DNA from: Chlorella sorokiniana
Taxonomy: Eukaryota; Chlorophyta; Trebouxiophyceae; Chlorellales; Chlorellaceae
Length of the DNA stretch: 64,000 bases
Direction of reading: 5' to 3'
Assembly (NCBI GenBank): GCA_025917655.1
Contig: CP084608.1
Span: forward strand, 62,001-126,000
Of the stretch, positions 24,032 through 36,199 are shown in pieces. Under the pieces are notes generated by a model, which saw nothing but the letters and a program-made list of their open reading frames with translations, was not told the DNA's origin and searched no databases. Within the stretch, counting starts at the first letter, position 1. The number at the start of each line of letters is the position of its first letter. A program made the translations under genes and the position numbers.

Positions 24032-25671
24032 TCACCGCCAGTGCCACCATCGCCGCCGGCCGCCCTGCTGCTCGCCCGCTGCGTCTTGATTCTGCTGCTG
24101 CGGCTGCTGCTGCGCCTGTTGCTCTGCCTGCTGCAAAGGGCTGCTGGACAGGCTAGCCTCCAGCTGCTGGATGATGGCGGCGGTGACGTCGTACTGCCTC
24201 GTCGCCGCCGCTGCCTCGGCCGCTTTCAGCCCCGCGGGCGTCGCTGCAGGGGCACAGGGGTGGACGGGCAGCGAGGTGGGATCGAGCGGCAAGGCTTCCG
24301 CTGTGCGCCATTACGCCCTCTGCAACGGCCGCTCGAGGGCTGAGCGCAGGACGCCAGCGCCTGCATATGGCTCACTGCCCCGCCCTCCCACACCGCCGCC
24401 GTCGCCCGCAGGGCCCCCAGCCGCCCACCAACCCCACGGTGTGGCGTCCCCGCCTGAGGGCGTGCCAGGCTGCCTGCCGCCCGGCTGCGCCGCAGTCCAG
24501 GCCCTGCCCACCTGCCCCCTGGATGACCGCCTCCGTCTGCTGCTGCCGCCGCTGCCGCTGGAGGCGGTGCTCCTCGGGCAGCGCCGCCACCAGCTGGTCT
24601 TGCAGCAGGCCAAAGGGAATGCCCAGAGAGGCGCCGAGCGCTGCCCCCAACACCAGCGCGCGCGCCGGATGGGTTGGCGACCCCAGGCTGCGATGTACTG
24701 CACACGCCAGAAGAAGGAAAAGGGGGCCGCAGGGGGACTCTGGAGTGAAGCTGGCGGTACGGGGCATGGCGAGATGGCGACAGTGTGAGCGTCCAAGCAA
24801 GCGCAAAGGCCGAGCATTGCCAGCGACGCCCTCCTTGACCAGCCAGGGCTTTCAAGCTGCCTCTGGCCTGCCCCGGCTCTCACGTGACAGCCCAAAGACG
24901 GCGCCCGCCGCAAGGCCGCCGTGCGCGGCATCCAGGAAGTCGCGCCGGCCACGGTATGTGGTGCTCAGCGTTTGCACCGCAAAAACGTGGCCGCCAGCCC
25001 ACCGAAACGCAACCCGCTGCGTACGCATGCATCCGACACACGCGACAGGCGCTGCGTGTTGGCCTCGGCGATTGCGCGGGCGGTGTGCAGCTTGGTTGGC
25101 GCATCGGGCGGCGGCTGGGGCGGGCCTGCGGGGCGGGAGGGAGACGTGCTCATGAAGGACAACCAGTTGCTTTGTTGTGGGAACAAACGCGCTCAGGGTC
25201 ACAATACAAAACAAGGGCAAAGGCTGCGATGATGAAGGGGCTATCTGTGCCTGCGCCAGGTTGCCCACCAGCTGAGCGCTCCTCCGCCCAGCGCTTGCCG
25301 CCGCCAAACAGCATGCCCGCAAACGTGGCGAGCAGCGTGTCCTGTGCCCATTCTCGAAACTCGTCGGGCATAGGTGGCACCTGCAGGGGCTGGTGAGGAG
25401 CGTTGAGGAGTCTGGCAACCTGATTTGATGCGGCACGCGAGCTGCACCGCCGCTGCACCGCCCTGGCAACCGGCGACCGTCCAAGAGCCACCGGCACATC
25501 CACCTCTTCTCCGGCCTCATGACGTGCGAATGCATAGCTGAACAGGCGGGAGACGCGCTCCCAACCGGTCAGGGCGCCGGGAGGAGGCGAGCCAGGGAGT
25601 GGGGTCCCTGCAGAAGCCGTTTCCTCCATTCTTTCAACGCCTGGTATGTCGACAATACTTGTCGGATGCAT
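24032..25671 (-). CDS. Tim17/Tim22/Tim23-family-like membrane protein
   Basis: Four exons in reading order: 25671-25269, 25125-24884, 24687-24512, 24243-24032. The 1033 nt become 1035 (345 codons) when one base is added at the A/T run 24981-24985 and one at the C run 24681-24684. Residues about 100-250 carry the membrane part: DTLLATFAGMLFGGGKR, then FGGLAATFF, then FLDAAHGGLAAGAVFGL and VLGAALGASLGIPFGLL. These Gly-rich hydrophobic segments, with the conserved D-x-x-x-G-G, match the PRAT superfamily (protein and amino acid transporters; complex I assembly factor TIMMDC1 is the closest architecture I can think of). The C-terminus is Gln-rich. Mitochondrial or plastid inner-membrane location is inferred. 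It starts head-to-head with the coiled-coil gene at 25666. Confidence 0.6.
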
Positions 25672-28616
25672 GTGAGGCGCCCTCTGAGCCGAACACCTGA
25701 TGCTGTGCCCATGCTGAGCTCTGTGCCGAAACTTAATTACTTATCGCTGCCTCCTGCGGGTCTGCAGTTGCCGTCTGCCACCAACATGTTGTTCCTCATA
25801 GCCGTGGGAGCCGGTGCTGCGGTCCTAGAGGTCCACCGAGCTCTTCACAACAATCCGAATGGGGACTTCAAAGAGCTGAAGGACAAGGAAGCGGCGCTGA
25901 AGAAACAGTTACAGGTTTGGTAAAGCCTTACCATGCTCTGAAGGATTCTTAAAGTCCTGGACAGGGTGCCTGCCAGCAGCTGTCGTTGCACCCCTCACTC
26001 CTGCCAGCGCCTGAGCCCTTCCAGCCTCACTGCCGTTGCCTGCAAGCCCCTGAGCGATGAGGGGAGGTCTAGATCGCTGAATACAGCCCGGACAGACGCT
26101 CCACAAACTCTCGATTGCCGCCGCCGCTGCCGGGCCGCCGCCGCCGCCTGCGTTGGCTGGCCTCCACCCCCATGCTTCCCTCCCCACTGCCAATCGCCCG
26201 CAGGACCTGCAACGCGACCTGCGAACCGCGCAGCAACAGCGGGACCTCACGGAGGCGGAGGCGGCGCAGCTGGCGGCGGTCAACACGCGGCTGTCGGCCG
26301 AGAACGCCGACCTGTCGGCTGCCTCCAGCAGCCTGCGTGCTGAAAACGAGGCCCTGGGGGCCCGTGCAGACTCCCTCCTCGAGCGCCAGGCAGCTCTCGA
26401 GGCCGCAGCAGAGTCGCTGAAGCTGGAGAACTGCACTCTGCTGCAGCAGTTTGATCGGCTGAAAATCAAGTATGAGCAGGACGCGGCGGGCTTCCAAGAG
26501 CAGGTGGGTGATGCCCCGGCTGGAGCTGTATTGGCTGCTTTACCATGCATCTCACGCTGCCCAGCGTTTCCGGATTCATGCTGGATTCATGAGAGCAGGT
26601 GCTGCTGGGCTTCAGATCGTCACATTTTTTCACCCTCCCGCCCCCCCCCCCCCACACACCACCACCACACACCCTCCCCCACAGGTTGCGGAGCTCAAGA
26701 GCTCAGTGAGCGGCGCTCTGCAGCGGTTCACTTCTGGCGACATCTCCGCCGACCAGCTGCTGGCCTTCCTGGGGGCCATGGGAGTGGAGCTGCGCTGCAG
26801 GTGGGCTTGTGGGCGGGTGGGGTGGTGATGGTTGGTTGGCTGAGTGGGTCCAGCAGTGGGCCTTTGGGGGACGGGCCAAGTACTTGGACATGCTATGCTG
26901 CAACTGGGCGCGCTCGGCACTGTGTAAGGAGCCTCGGGGCAGTGTGGATGCAGCCAGAAGTGGGGGCTGGACACAGCAGTGCCATCCAACGCCCACCACA
27001 CGAGGGCCCCCTAGGCCGCTGTGCTGCACGCCGCGCGGGTGCACCGCTGCCGGCAAGTCCCGACACCCGCGTCACCAATGCGGGCGCACTGCTGCAGGAA
27101 GGATGCGCTGGAGTCGCTGCCGGAGCAGCTCAGCTCTGCTCGCAGCAGCGACGAGCGGCTCAAGTGAGCGGGCGGCGGGGAGGGCCCTGCTGCAGCTGCC
27201 TGCTGCTGTTTCCAAACCTGCCTTGCCTGCTTCTCCGCCGAGCACTCAAACGACTCAAACGGAGCCCAGCCTGGCTTTCAACTTGCAGCCCAACCAAGCG
27301 TTCCTTCCTTCGTTTTGTTGGGCTGCAGGCTTCTTGACAAGATGGAGGTGCAAGTGGGGGATAGCTGGATGCAGCAGATGCGGCTCGTGAGCGCGGAGCC
27401 CAACCGCGCGGCCCGCCTGCTGATGGCGGGCGCCGCTGCGGCTCGTGCGGGCGGCCTCACAGCGCGCGGGCCAGCGCCCGCTGCACTGCCGTGCACGGCC
27501 GAGGCGGCGGCGGAGGCTGCCGCCGCGTCCTCAAGGTGGGGGCATGAAAATTGGGGCACGCAAATCTCTTACTGCACTTGAAATGGTGAATTCGTGTGGG
27601 CTGCGTGCTCTGGTCAGTTGGATCCAGCGTGAGCTGTGCGTCTCAGCGCAGGCAAGCGACACGCACAGCTCACGCTTGCCTGCACTGCCCGCCCGTCGCC
27701 ACCCACAACCCACCTACCCACCCATCCAACTCACGCGCCCCCCTCCCCCTTCCTCCCCCTTCTTGGCCGCTTCTGCAGCGCCGCGGCTATCACCCATCAT
27801 GCCGAGGTGCCCAAGCTGCCCACCCCCCAAGGAGCGACCCGCCACCCAGCTGCCGACCGTCAAGGTCCCCCACTCAAGCTGGGCGGTGTTGGCGGCGCCG
27901 CCGCCGCTTCTGCTGCGGCCAGGGACGAGAATGCAGATGCGGGGAATGCCGCCGCGCTGGCTGGGGCGCCTGTTGCGGACAAGGCATCTGGCAAGGGCAA
28001 GAAGGGCGGCTCCATGCACTTCCTGCCTGGCAAAAAGGTGCGGCCTGTGTGTGTTTTTACTGTGTCGGTGTGTGTGTGTTGCTGAGTGCCAAGGGCGGGG
28101 TGGTGGCGAAGATTGCCTGGTGGCGGGTCCCATTGCGGTGGGGTGTTGCATGCGCGTAGGGGCCAGGCGCGGCACCTTCCAGCCAACCACCAAGCGCACT
28201 AGACGCAGCCGCCCTCTGCCTCCCTGCGCAGCTGGTGAGGAAGCAGGCGGTGCCGCCGACCGCCCCCAGCTGGCCCTGGACCTTCCGCTCAGCTCCCGCG
28301 GCGAGGCGAGCGCTCTGCCCCGCCTGCCCTTTGACGCGGGTGAGGGCTCACACCAGTGCCTTTGGCCTGCATCAACTAACTTGGCTGGCTGGAGCAACTT
28401 GTTTGGGCTGCCGCCAGGCTTGGGTCGTGCTGCCCATGCCACAGCCGGGCCTGCTGAGGCTGCAGCCTGCTGGAGTGTACATTTGCAGCGAGCGCGCCCC
28501 CACCCCACCCCACTCCCCCTTCCCACACACACACACCACCCAAACGCCGCCCGCAATTTCTTGCAGTGAATGACGACCTGGATGTGCCTGGCGGCCGCGG
28601 CATGGTGGCCCTCTGA
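25666..28616 (+). CDS. N-terminally membrane-anchored coiled-coil protein
   Basis: Family not recognised. Exons: 25666 (or 25711 or 25786) to 25914, 26204-26503, 26685-26800, 27098-27163, 27329-27535, 27779-28037, 28232-28339, 28567-28616. With one base added in exon 7 (gcggtg near 28249) they sum to 1356 nt, 452 codons. A hydrophobic segment (MLFLIAVGAGAAVLEV) is followed by a long coiled coil of about 150 residues (LQRDLRTAQQQRDLTEAEAAQL, SLKLENCTLLQQFDRLKIKYEQD), a second helical part, an Ala/Gly-rich linker and a short acidic tail ending GGRGMVAL. The start is uncertain: the three ATGs are in one frame. A TGTAA motif at 28764 may be the poly(A) signal. Confidence 0.7.
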
Positions 28617-29466
28617 GCCGGGGCGCAGGGCTGTGCTGGCGCACGCTGCCGCGGGTGCAAGAGCGGCGCAGCGGCACAGGAGCCCATCAGTCACATCGTT
28701 CCAGCACCAGCCGCGCTGCCCTCCCTGCCGCGTGCTTCCTCGCAAACCTTTCCTTTAGAGGCTTGTAATGCAGGTTGTCTGCTTCCCGGACAGGCTGTGC
28801 CAGGCTGTGCCAGCCCCGCATGGCACCCCCGGTGCCTTCCCCTGCCTCGGTGCCCAGCCTGGCCCCGACCATGCTTTTTCAAAAGGCGTCCTCTGCAGTG
28901 CCACTGCCGCAGCAGGCGCGCAGCTTCCTGCTGGCTTCAGGGGGTTCTGGTGCTGGGGCCTGGTTACAGGGGGCGGGGGTGGCGTGGCCAGCAACGGGGC
29001 AGTGTGTTGTGGTGTGCTCCTGGCAGTGCAGGGGGAGGGGTCAGGCAAGAGAAGAGGTTGAGCAGCTAAATTTGGTCAGGAAGGCATACGGAAAACGGCA
29101 GGTGAGGGAGAGAGGGGGAGGGGGTCGGGGGCGTCACACGCTGCTGAGGCGTTGTTGGGAACGTTGTTGGGCACGATCAAACAGGGTGTTGGGGCAGAGG
29201 CGCAACAGCAACAGGGGCGGGCCAGGGTGCGTTGGGGCCCTACGCGGGTATGGACAGGTGGTGCAGGGAGAGAGGGGACGGAGCATCGGTGTGATGCACG
29301 CTTTGCTGAGGGCAGCGGCAGGACTGCCGCCACTGAGGGGAGGGGGTGGAGGAGGCGAGGCGCCTGCAGGGGGCTGGTGTACTTCTCAAACAAAGCAGGG
29401 CTCGCACGGCTACAAAGCGCTGGAAGTGGGACTCGGGGGTTCGTTTGGGCCTCGGCGCTGGCGGCA
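28617..29466. other. convergent intergenic region
   Basis: Between the coiled-coil gene (+) and the receptor kinase (-). It contains a candidate algal poly(A) signal TGTAA at 28764-28768 for the + gene. Long G-rich stretches create open frames but none looks coding. Confidence 0.45.
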
Positions 29467-32400
29467 TCAACAGGCGGGAGAGCTGGGCGCTGGCGCCGCC
29501 GCGCCGCCAACGCCTTCAAGCAGGCTTGGCCGCGCAGCCGCCGCTGCTGCAGCTGCCTCCATCAGCGACGCGTCCAGCTTGGCGCACAGGCTGGGGGCAG
29601 GGGTGGCGCCTGCGGCCGCGGGCGAGGCAGCGGCTGCAGCGGCGGCGGCGCCCGGGCCGTGCTGCTTTCGGTGGAGCGGCGGGGGCGGGGGCTGCCCCGT
29701 TGCCGCGCTCCAGCATGGCGCTGAGGCGCTGCAGCAGCTGGGGGCTGTGGGGCGGTCGTCGGGGTCCTCTGACAGGCACTCCATGATCAGATCCGACACA
29801 TCCTGCGGCGGCCAAACAACCAGGCACAGCATGGAGGAGCGCGTCGGTAATTAAGAAGTATTGGTGTCTACAGAAGCGGGTTGGCCAAGACAAGGGCATC
29901 TGTGGGCTAGCCTGCGCCTTGAATGCCTGCCCACACCAACAGCAACAGCAGCAAGCTGGAGCACCTGCGGCAGCGCAGCCGCTGCGAAGAAGCACCACTC
30001 CACCACCGGCCAGCACGCAGCGCCGCGCCCAGGCCGCCCCCTCACCTGCGGGCACTCGTCCGGCACGGCCGGCATGCGCATCTGGCCGCGCCGCGGCAGC
30101 TCCCCGGTCACAATCTCCCACAGCAGCACTGCGAGGAGGAGTGGGAGGGGGTAGCCAGCAGTGAGCGGGTGCGAAGGAGTGAGCGAGTGCAAAGGAGCGA
30201 GCAAGTGCAAAGGAGCGAGCGAGTGCAAAGGAGTGAGCGAGTGCGGACGGTGGCAAGCCCGCGTTGCACGCAGCGCAGGTCGTCCGCCCAACACATGCCG
30301 GCACCTCGGTTGACGGGCTGCGCCGCACAGGCTGGCGTCCGGGCCACCCGAGGCCACAGCCCCCACCCCACCACTGCCCAGCGGGTCCCCAAACCCCCAT
30401 CCGTGCCGGCTCACCCCCATAGCTGAAGATGTCCACCGCCTGGGTGCACTGCCGCCCGCCCAGCAGCACCTCGGGCGCAATCCTGCGCAATGAGGTGGCG
30501 GAGGCGGCATCATCAACCGAGAACCCCGCGCCAATGACATGTTCAGGGGGCCCTGTGCCTGCCTGCCATCCTCCCTCATAGCCCTCCAAAGGAAACAGGG
30601 GCGGAACACAAAGGTGCAGGGCACTGGGGGCAAGTGGAGCTGCCACAAGGAAAAAGAAGCACCGGCCAGCCTCCCAGCCTCTATGTGCATGACTCGAGGG
30701 CTCAACGGCAGGAGGGATGCGGGGCAAGACGGCAGCGCGACCACAGGTACCAGCAGCGCCCGCCACGCATAAAAGGGAGAGCGGTGCACGGGAGAGCGGC
30801 AGCCTCAAGCTGCCCGGCAGCTGCACCCACCAGGGGAAGGTGCCCGTGAAGGGCACATCTGGCAGCACCTCCCCCTTCAGCTCCCGCGAGAAGGCCACGT
30901 CTGCCAGCTTGGCGGTACCGCCGCTGGTCAGCAGCACCTGTGGTACCAGCAGACGACACGGTGAAAGCTTGGATCAAGGAGCAAGGCGACGCCTCACACA
31001 CATGCCGCCTCAGGGGCGGAGGATGGGTGCCGGGGCTGAGGGGTGCCAATGGCGGACAGGTGGTGGGCAGGGGCAGGGGCATGCCGGCATGCAGCAGCAA
31101 CAGGCAGCAGCGGCAGTTGAATAGCCTGCCGGGCGGAACTCACATTGGAGCTCTTCACATCCATCTGTACAGGGCAGCAGAGGAAGGGGGCAAGAGGGGA
31201 CCTCAGGCACTTGAAGGGCAACGGGCGGCAAGCTTCAATTGCCCGCCAAGCAGCAAGCAGCCCTCAGCAGCAACGCACACAGGGCAGCCCCAAGCAACCG
31301 AAAGAACTGCACAAGAAAAGGCTTGTGCTGCCGCCACAACCCAACAAGACACGGCAGCAACGACAGGCACGGCGCTTTGGCCGGGCAGCCGCCACTCACG
31401 TGCACCACGCCCTTGGAGTGCAGGTAGTTGAGCGCCTTTGCAATCTCCACAGCCACGCGCCGCCCTCGCCGCTGCCAGGCGAACAAGCGCTGGCTGCCGC
31501 CCGTGGCTGTCAGGCTGAGCGCCGCCTGCAGGTCGCGGCCTGGCGACAGGAGTCCGGGGGCAAGGGGGAAGGGGGATGAGGATGCAGGGAGGGTAGAGAG
31601 CCGCCGCTGAGGGAGCGGAAGGACTGCGCGCGCGTGCACAGTCAAGGAGAGCGAGAGGGAGCTGGAAGGAAGCTGCTGAAGTACCTTCGCAGTACTCCAT
31701 CAGCACCACGCCCTTGCCGCCGCACAGCACCACGCCGTAAAAGCCCTGCAAAGGAGGGGGAGAGAGCCATGCACAACGCTGTGTCGGCATTAGCCTGCAA
31801 AAGCGGTGGGCCCGACCTGGCAAATGCAGGGCGGGGCTTGGCGGCTGCGGCGCGCCCTGAGCGTCGGCAGGGGCTGCGCTGCCGCTCATGGGCTGACAGC
31901 AGTCAAGCTCGTGTGTTTGGCCATGCTCAGCAGGGTCGGGCCCGCAGGCTCACCACGACATTGGGGTGCCGCAGGGCTTGCAGCCGCAGCGCCTCCTGCA
32001 GAAGGTGGGAGCAGGCCGGCCGGCCAGTCGACCCGCCATCGACCCGCCATCCACGAATGCGTGTGCTGGCAGAAGCGCCCACACCTCGTGCACAAGCCCG
32101 CCAGCGGGCCTCAAACCATGCAAACCATGCAAACCATGGCCTCCAGCACGCAAGAGGGAGCGCGCACCGTCAAGAAGGCCTCCTCCCCTGACGGCGACCG
32201 CCCGATGTCCATCTCTTTGGCTGCAATCGTCTCGCCGTTGTAGGTGGCGCGGAAGACGTGGCCACTGCGGCAGAGGGCAGCGGTGGGAGAAGGCGGTGGG
32301 GGTGGTGGTGGGGGGGGGGGGGGGCGGGCGAGGGGGCAGCACGAGGGAGCATGCGGGCGTCGGCAGGGACGCAGCTGCGGCGAGGGACTGTTCGATCGCA

Positions 32401-33327
32401 GGCAGGAGAGCTGTTTGATGGCAGGCAGAGAAAGTCCGCCGACGAAGCAGCGTCGGGAGCAGCACCGCACGCAGCCAGGAAGCGGGGCGCGCAGGGTTGC
32501 GCCCGGCATGTGCACCACGGGTGGCCAGCACTGCGCCGCCGCTTGCGCACCTGGCGCCGCTGCCCAGGTCACGCAGCTTGCCGTTGGGCCAGCGCTGGTA
32601 CTCCACCGCCGTGGGGTCCACCACCCACTCGCGCAGCCTCGACGGCAGCGTGGCCTCCGACAGCGCCAGGTGCGTGCTGGTCTCGTCCAGCCCGCCCGAC
32701 CGCGTCGCCGCCGCTGCATCCTGCTGCGCCACAAACAGCGCCAGCTCGGGCAGCGCCCCAGACCCCGTGCGCTGCGTGCGCAGCAGGCTGGCGCCGCTGC
32801 TGCAGCGGCCCAGCATGCCGGAGGGCAGGGTGTCCAGCACGCTGCGCGCTGAGCCGGAGCCAGAGCGCTGCGGCTGCAGGCCCAGCTCCTCCCGCCCCGG
32901 GGACCACAGAGGGGGCGAGGCTCCAGCGAGCCGGCGACGCCCAGCGGCCCCGGCGCCGCCCGGCGACGGGAAGCCCCTGCCGGCACGGGAGCCGCGCGCG
33001 CGCGGGCGGCGGCAGCGGCGGCCGCCGCTGCCGCTGCCCGGCGGGCGCCGGCGCCGAGCCCGCGCGGTCGCCCGGCCCGAGGCTCGTCAGGACGTCCCGC
33101 TGCTCCCCTGCCGCCGCTGGATCCGGCAGGCTGCCCTCCCGGCTGGGCGGGGTGGGCGTGCCCAGCCCGCTGCCAAAGCCGCCCCCGCCGCCGCCGCAAA
33201 CGGCGACAGCAGGTCGCCGTTGGGGAGGCCGGCGCAAACGATATCGGCGGCGGCGCCACCTCTGCTGCAAGCGCGACGCTGCGCGCCCCGCCGGGCGCCT
33301 TGCCCGCAATCGGCGGCGCCGCGCTCC

Positions 33328-33361
<34 letters not shown>

Positions 33362-36199
33362 GCTGCCTGGCGGCGGCCACGGAACCAAATCCGGCCCCGG
33401 CGGCTCGTCCTGCTGCTTGCCCAGGGCCAGCGTCAGCAGCGGCGGCGAGCCGCTGGCGCCGCCGCTGGCGCCGCCGCAGGGGCCGAGGCTGAGCTCCGTG
33501 TCGCCGCTTGAGGTGCCGCCATTCTCCAGAGACTTTGCCGCCGCTGGGTCCTTGCCTTTGGCCCGGCGCTGCCGCCGCCGCCGCACCGTCAAGTACAGCG
33601 CGAGCGCAACCAGCGCGCCGGCAGCGGCAGAGCCGACCGCGATGCCCGCCGTGGCCGCGCGCCGACAGCCCGCCCCCTCCTCCTCCCGCGGGGGGCGCCC
33701 ATGGGGGCGGGTTGTCGGTGATGGGTGCGTCTGACACGTCTTGCTTGACAAACATCACGCTGGCCGGGATGAGCAGGCGGTTGGCGGCGCTGGTGTCCCG
33801 CTCAAACAGGCCCTGCGTGGGCGCCCCATCCACACCCTCCGAGTCTGCGGGCAGGGGCAGGGAGCGGGGCGGGGCCGGTCAGCGAGCCAAAGACAGCCCC
33901 GTCGGGGGCAGACGCCGCGACAGGTCGCCTGTGCTCTTTGCATGTCAGGCGGCAGCCTAGCGTGGGCAGCTGTTGCTCGGTGCAGGCGTTGGGATGGAGG
34001 CTGCCAGCAAACGCTGAACGGCCCCCTTCCGTGCCCTCCGCCTTCCTTCTAACGCAGCCCCACCCAGGAACACCCCCACCCCCACGCACCGCTGCGTGGC
34101 GAGAAGGCCGTGCAGAAGAGGTCGGCCGAGCACCAGTCCGCCATGCCTTGCACCGAGCTGACGGGCAGCCAGCACTGCGCGGTCTGCGCCAGGGCGGAGC
34201 CGTCGCAGGCGCCGATGCTGGGCGCGACGCCGCGGCCCGGTAGACGCGAGAAGCCGTTGGGGGTGGGGGCCCCGCCACCGACAGCGGCGCGCCGGCAGTG
34301 AAGGGCACCCCGCGCCGCGCGCCAGCAGCAGCGCCGGCCAGCCGGCATCCGGCGTGACCAGCTCCTGGTACAGCAGCTGGCACTGCTGGTACCGAAGGCT
34401 GGCAAGGCGCACCATCTGGTCGCTCTTGTAGCTGCGGGGAGCCGGGGGTGGCAGGGGGCAGACCGGACGTGGTGGGCGTCCGAGCGACCCAGACAGCCAC
34501 AGCTGGCCTTCCCGTGTCACATTTCAAACAACAAACCTTGCCGAAAGGCAGCCAGGGGTGACACGGCACGGCCGGGCCCACCCCCAACCCCACCCACACC
34601 CCCACCTCAGCACCCACCCCTCCCACCTGCAGCCGCCGGGCCTGCCGCAGTAGTTCCAGACGGTACAGCCGCCTGGCACAGCATACCGCGAGCGGCACTC
34701 GCGACAGCACGCCTCGGCGCTGGGTATGCTGTCCAGGACCGCCAGCGTGGTGCCCGCCACAAAGCTGCCGTTGCCGACGATGCAGCCGCGCGCAAGCGGT
34801 GTCGGCGGCGGGCGGGCGAGCCGGGCGGCGCCTCGTCCGCCGCCACCTGCTCCTCGGCGCTGGGCAGCTGCACGGAGGCCTCGCTCTCCGTCCAGCTGGC
34901 ATCAAGCACCTGCCGCTGCTCCGCCGGCTGCAGCGTGAGCACCCCCGTCGACACAAAGGTGTTGTTGGGGGAGAGGCCCTCCGTCTTGAGGAACGCCAGC
35001 GGCGACGAATGGCAGCCGTCCGTGCCTGTGGTGACAGGGAGGGGAAGAGGAGGCATCAAACAGCGGGGCCGCCACCTCGCATGGTGTGGCCAGCATACAG
35101 GAATCATTCCACCCATCCACGTTGTCGCCCTTCTCCCGCTGGACCACCGCTGCGCCACCGTGGGCCCCCCGTCTGCTGCCTGCTGCACTCACCGTTGACA
35201 AAGACGGTGACGCCGCGGCATTCCGCTGTGGTCAGGCAGAGCAGCAGGGCCTCCTCGGGGCTGCGCACTGCGCACTTGTCAGGCACCACCGACGCGGCGC
35301 ACTCCAGGTCAGCACCCACCACACCCTGCCCCGCCACCGGCATGAAGCCAGTCACCGTCACCGGCGGCCAGCGCGCCGGGAAGCCTGCAAGAGAGAAAGG
35401 AAACAGCACGGGTGGAGCAGAGCAGCAGGTAGGCGCGCCGAATCGGGCGTGGCAGGCTGGCGGGGCGAGGACGCGGCGTGCGCCGTGGCAGGAATCGTCA
35501 GCGGCGGGCAGGCACACGGCGAGCAGAGCATGCCTGACGCCCCCTCGACAGGCATGCGTGGCTGCTCGCCTGCAGTGAGGCCCTGGCTGCGTGGCGTCAG
35601 CTCGTCAGGCTCTGTGCAGTTGGCCGAAAACAGCAGGCAGTCCTGGTAATCGAGCGGCTGCACGGCGAGCGAGCATCCGTCCTGCGGAGCGGCGGCGTGT
35701 GGGGGCAGGCGCAAGCTTCAACACGTGCTGCGGAGCCGCACCAGCCTGTGTGCAGTCGGCGGCAGGGCTGCAGGCCGCACAGGGCGCCCAGCTGTGGCGG
35801 GCTGGGCAGCATTCGCGGGCAGTCATACACGTGGGTGCTGCGCGGCAGCACGACAGCGTGGGGCATTTACGCCAAGCCCATACCAAGCTCCTCCTGTCAC
35901 TTCCTGCTGGCTGTCGTGCAAAAGTCTCACCAGGGACTGACAGTACTGGAACCAGGTGCAGTTGGGCTGCGCTCGACACGCAGACGCGCAGGCCTCCGTG
36001 TGGCCAGACCCGGCTGCGCCGCCCCCAGCGGCGTGCCTCCAGCCTTCACCGCCGCGTTGGGGACGAGAACCGCAGTGCCGCCCTCGGCCTCTAGCGAGTT
36101 ATAGACGTCCTGAGGACCCGGGAAGCTCCGCGCCCTCTGCAATGGGGCGCCTGCGACGCAGACTCCCCAAAGCACCGCTAGCAGTCCCAAAAGTCGCAT
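29467..36199 (-). CDS. receptor-like protein kinase with Cys-rich (PAN-like) ectodomain, TKL type
   Basis: Order: signal peptide (MRLLGLLAVLWGVCVAGAP), Cys-rich ectodomain with PAN/apple-like pieces (CCRECRSR, GCTVWNYCGRPGGC, CTWFQYC), one transmembrane helix (AVGSAAAGALVALALYL, about 33600), a Gln/Gly-rich juxtamembrane region, then a kinase domain. Supported exons in reading order: 36199-35931, ~35837-35760, 35681-35570, 35384-35193, 35025-34627, 34431-34090, 33844-32551, 32264-32167, 31995-31954, 31745-31685, 31539-31400, 31164-31144, 30937-30831, 30482-30415, 30128-30046, 29802-29467. Kinase motifs: SGASGHVF loop, Lys in AAKEMD, HMD catalytic triplet, DVA in place of DFG, IAPEVLLG. Several exons need one added base, and the C-terminal end near 29467 is uncertain because of such breaks. 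Ligand is unknown. Confidence 0.8.
30159..30248. repeat. 18-bp minisatellite, 5 copies
   Basis: Unit GAGYGAGCRAGTGCAAAG repeated in tandem with few differences, inside the kinase-gene intron between exons 30046-30128 and 30415-30482. Confidence 0.85.
31144..31164 (-). other. 21-nt microexon encoding the kinase catalytic loop
   Basis: Exactly seven codons (MDVKSSN) between an acceptor at 31165-31166 and a donor at 31138-31143. It is required to complete the HMDVKSSNVLL catalytic loop between the exons 31400-31539 and 30831-30937. Confidence 0.85.
33329..33365. repeat. CAG/CTG repeat (poly-Gln) in kinase gene
   Basis: About ten in-frame CAG codons on the minus strand, in the juxtamembrane part of the receptor-like kinase. 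Confidence 0.85.

Noticed and set aside
30159-30248. Regular short repeats as a CRISPR array
   Set aside because: Units are directly adjacent with no unique spacers, in an intron of a eukaryotic gene.
32258-33511. 417-codon open frame on the plus strand
   Set aside because: Antisense of the receptor kinase's large exon, whose sense strand carries the TM and kinase-linked sequence.
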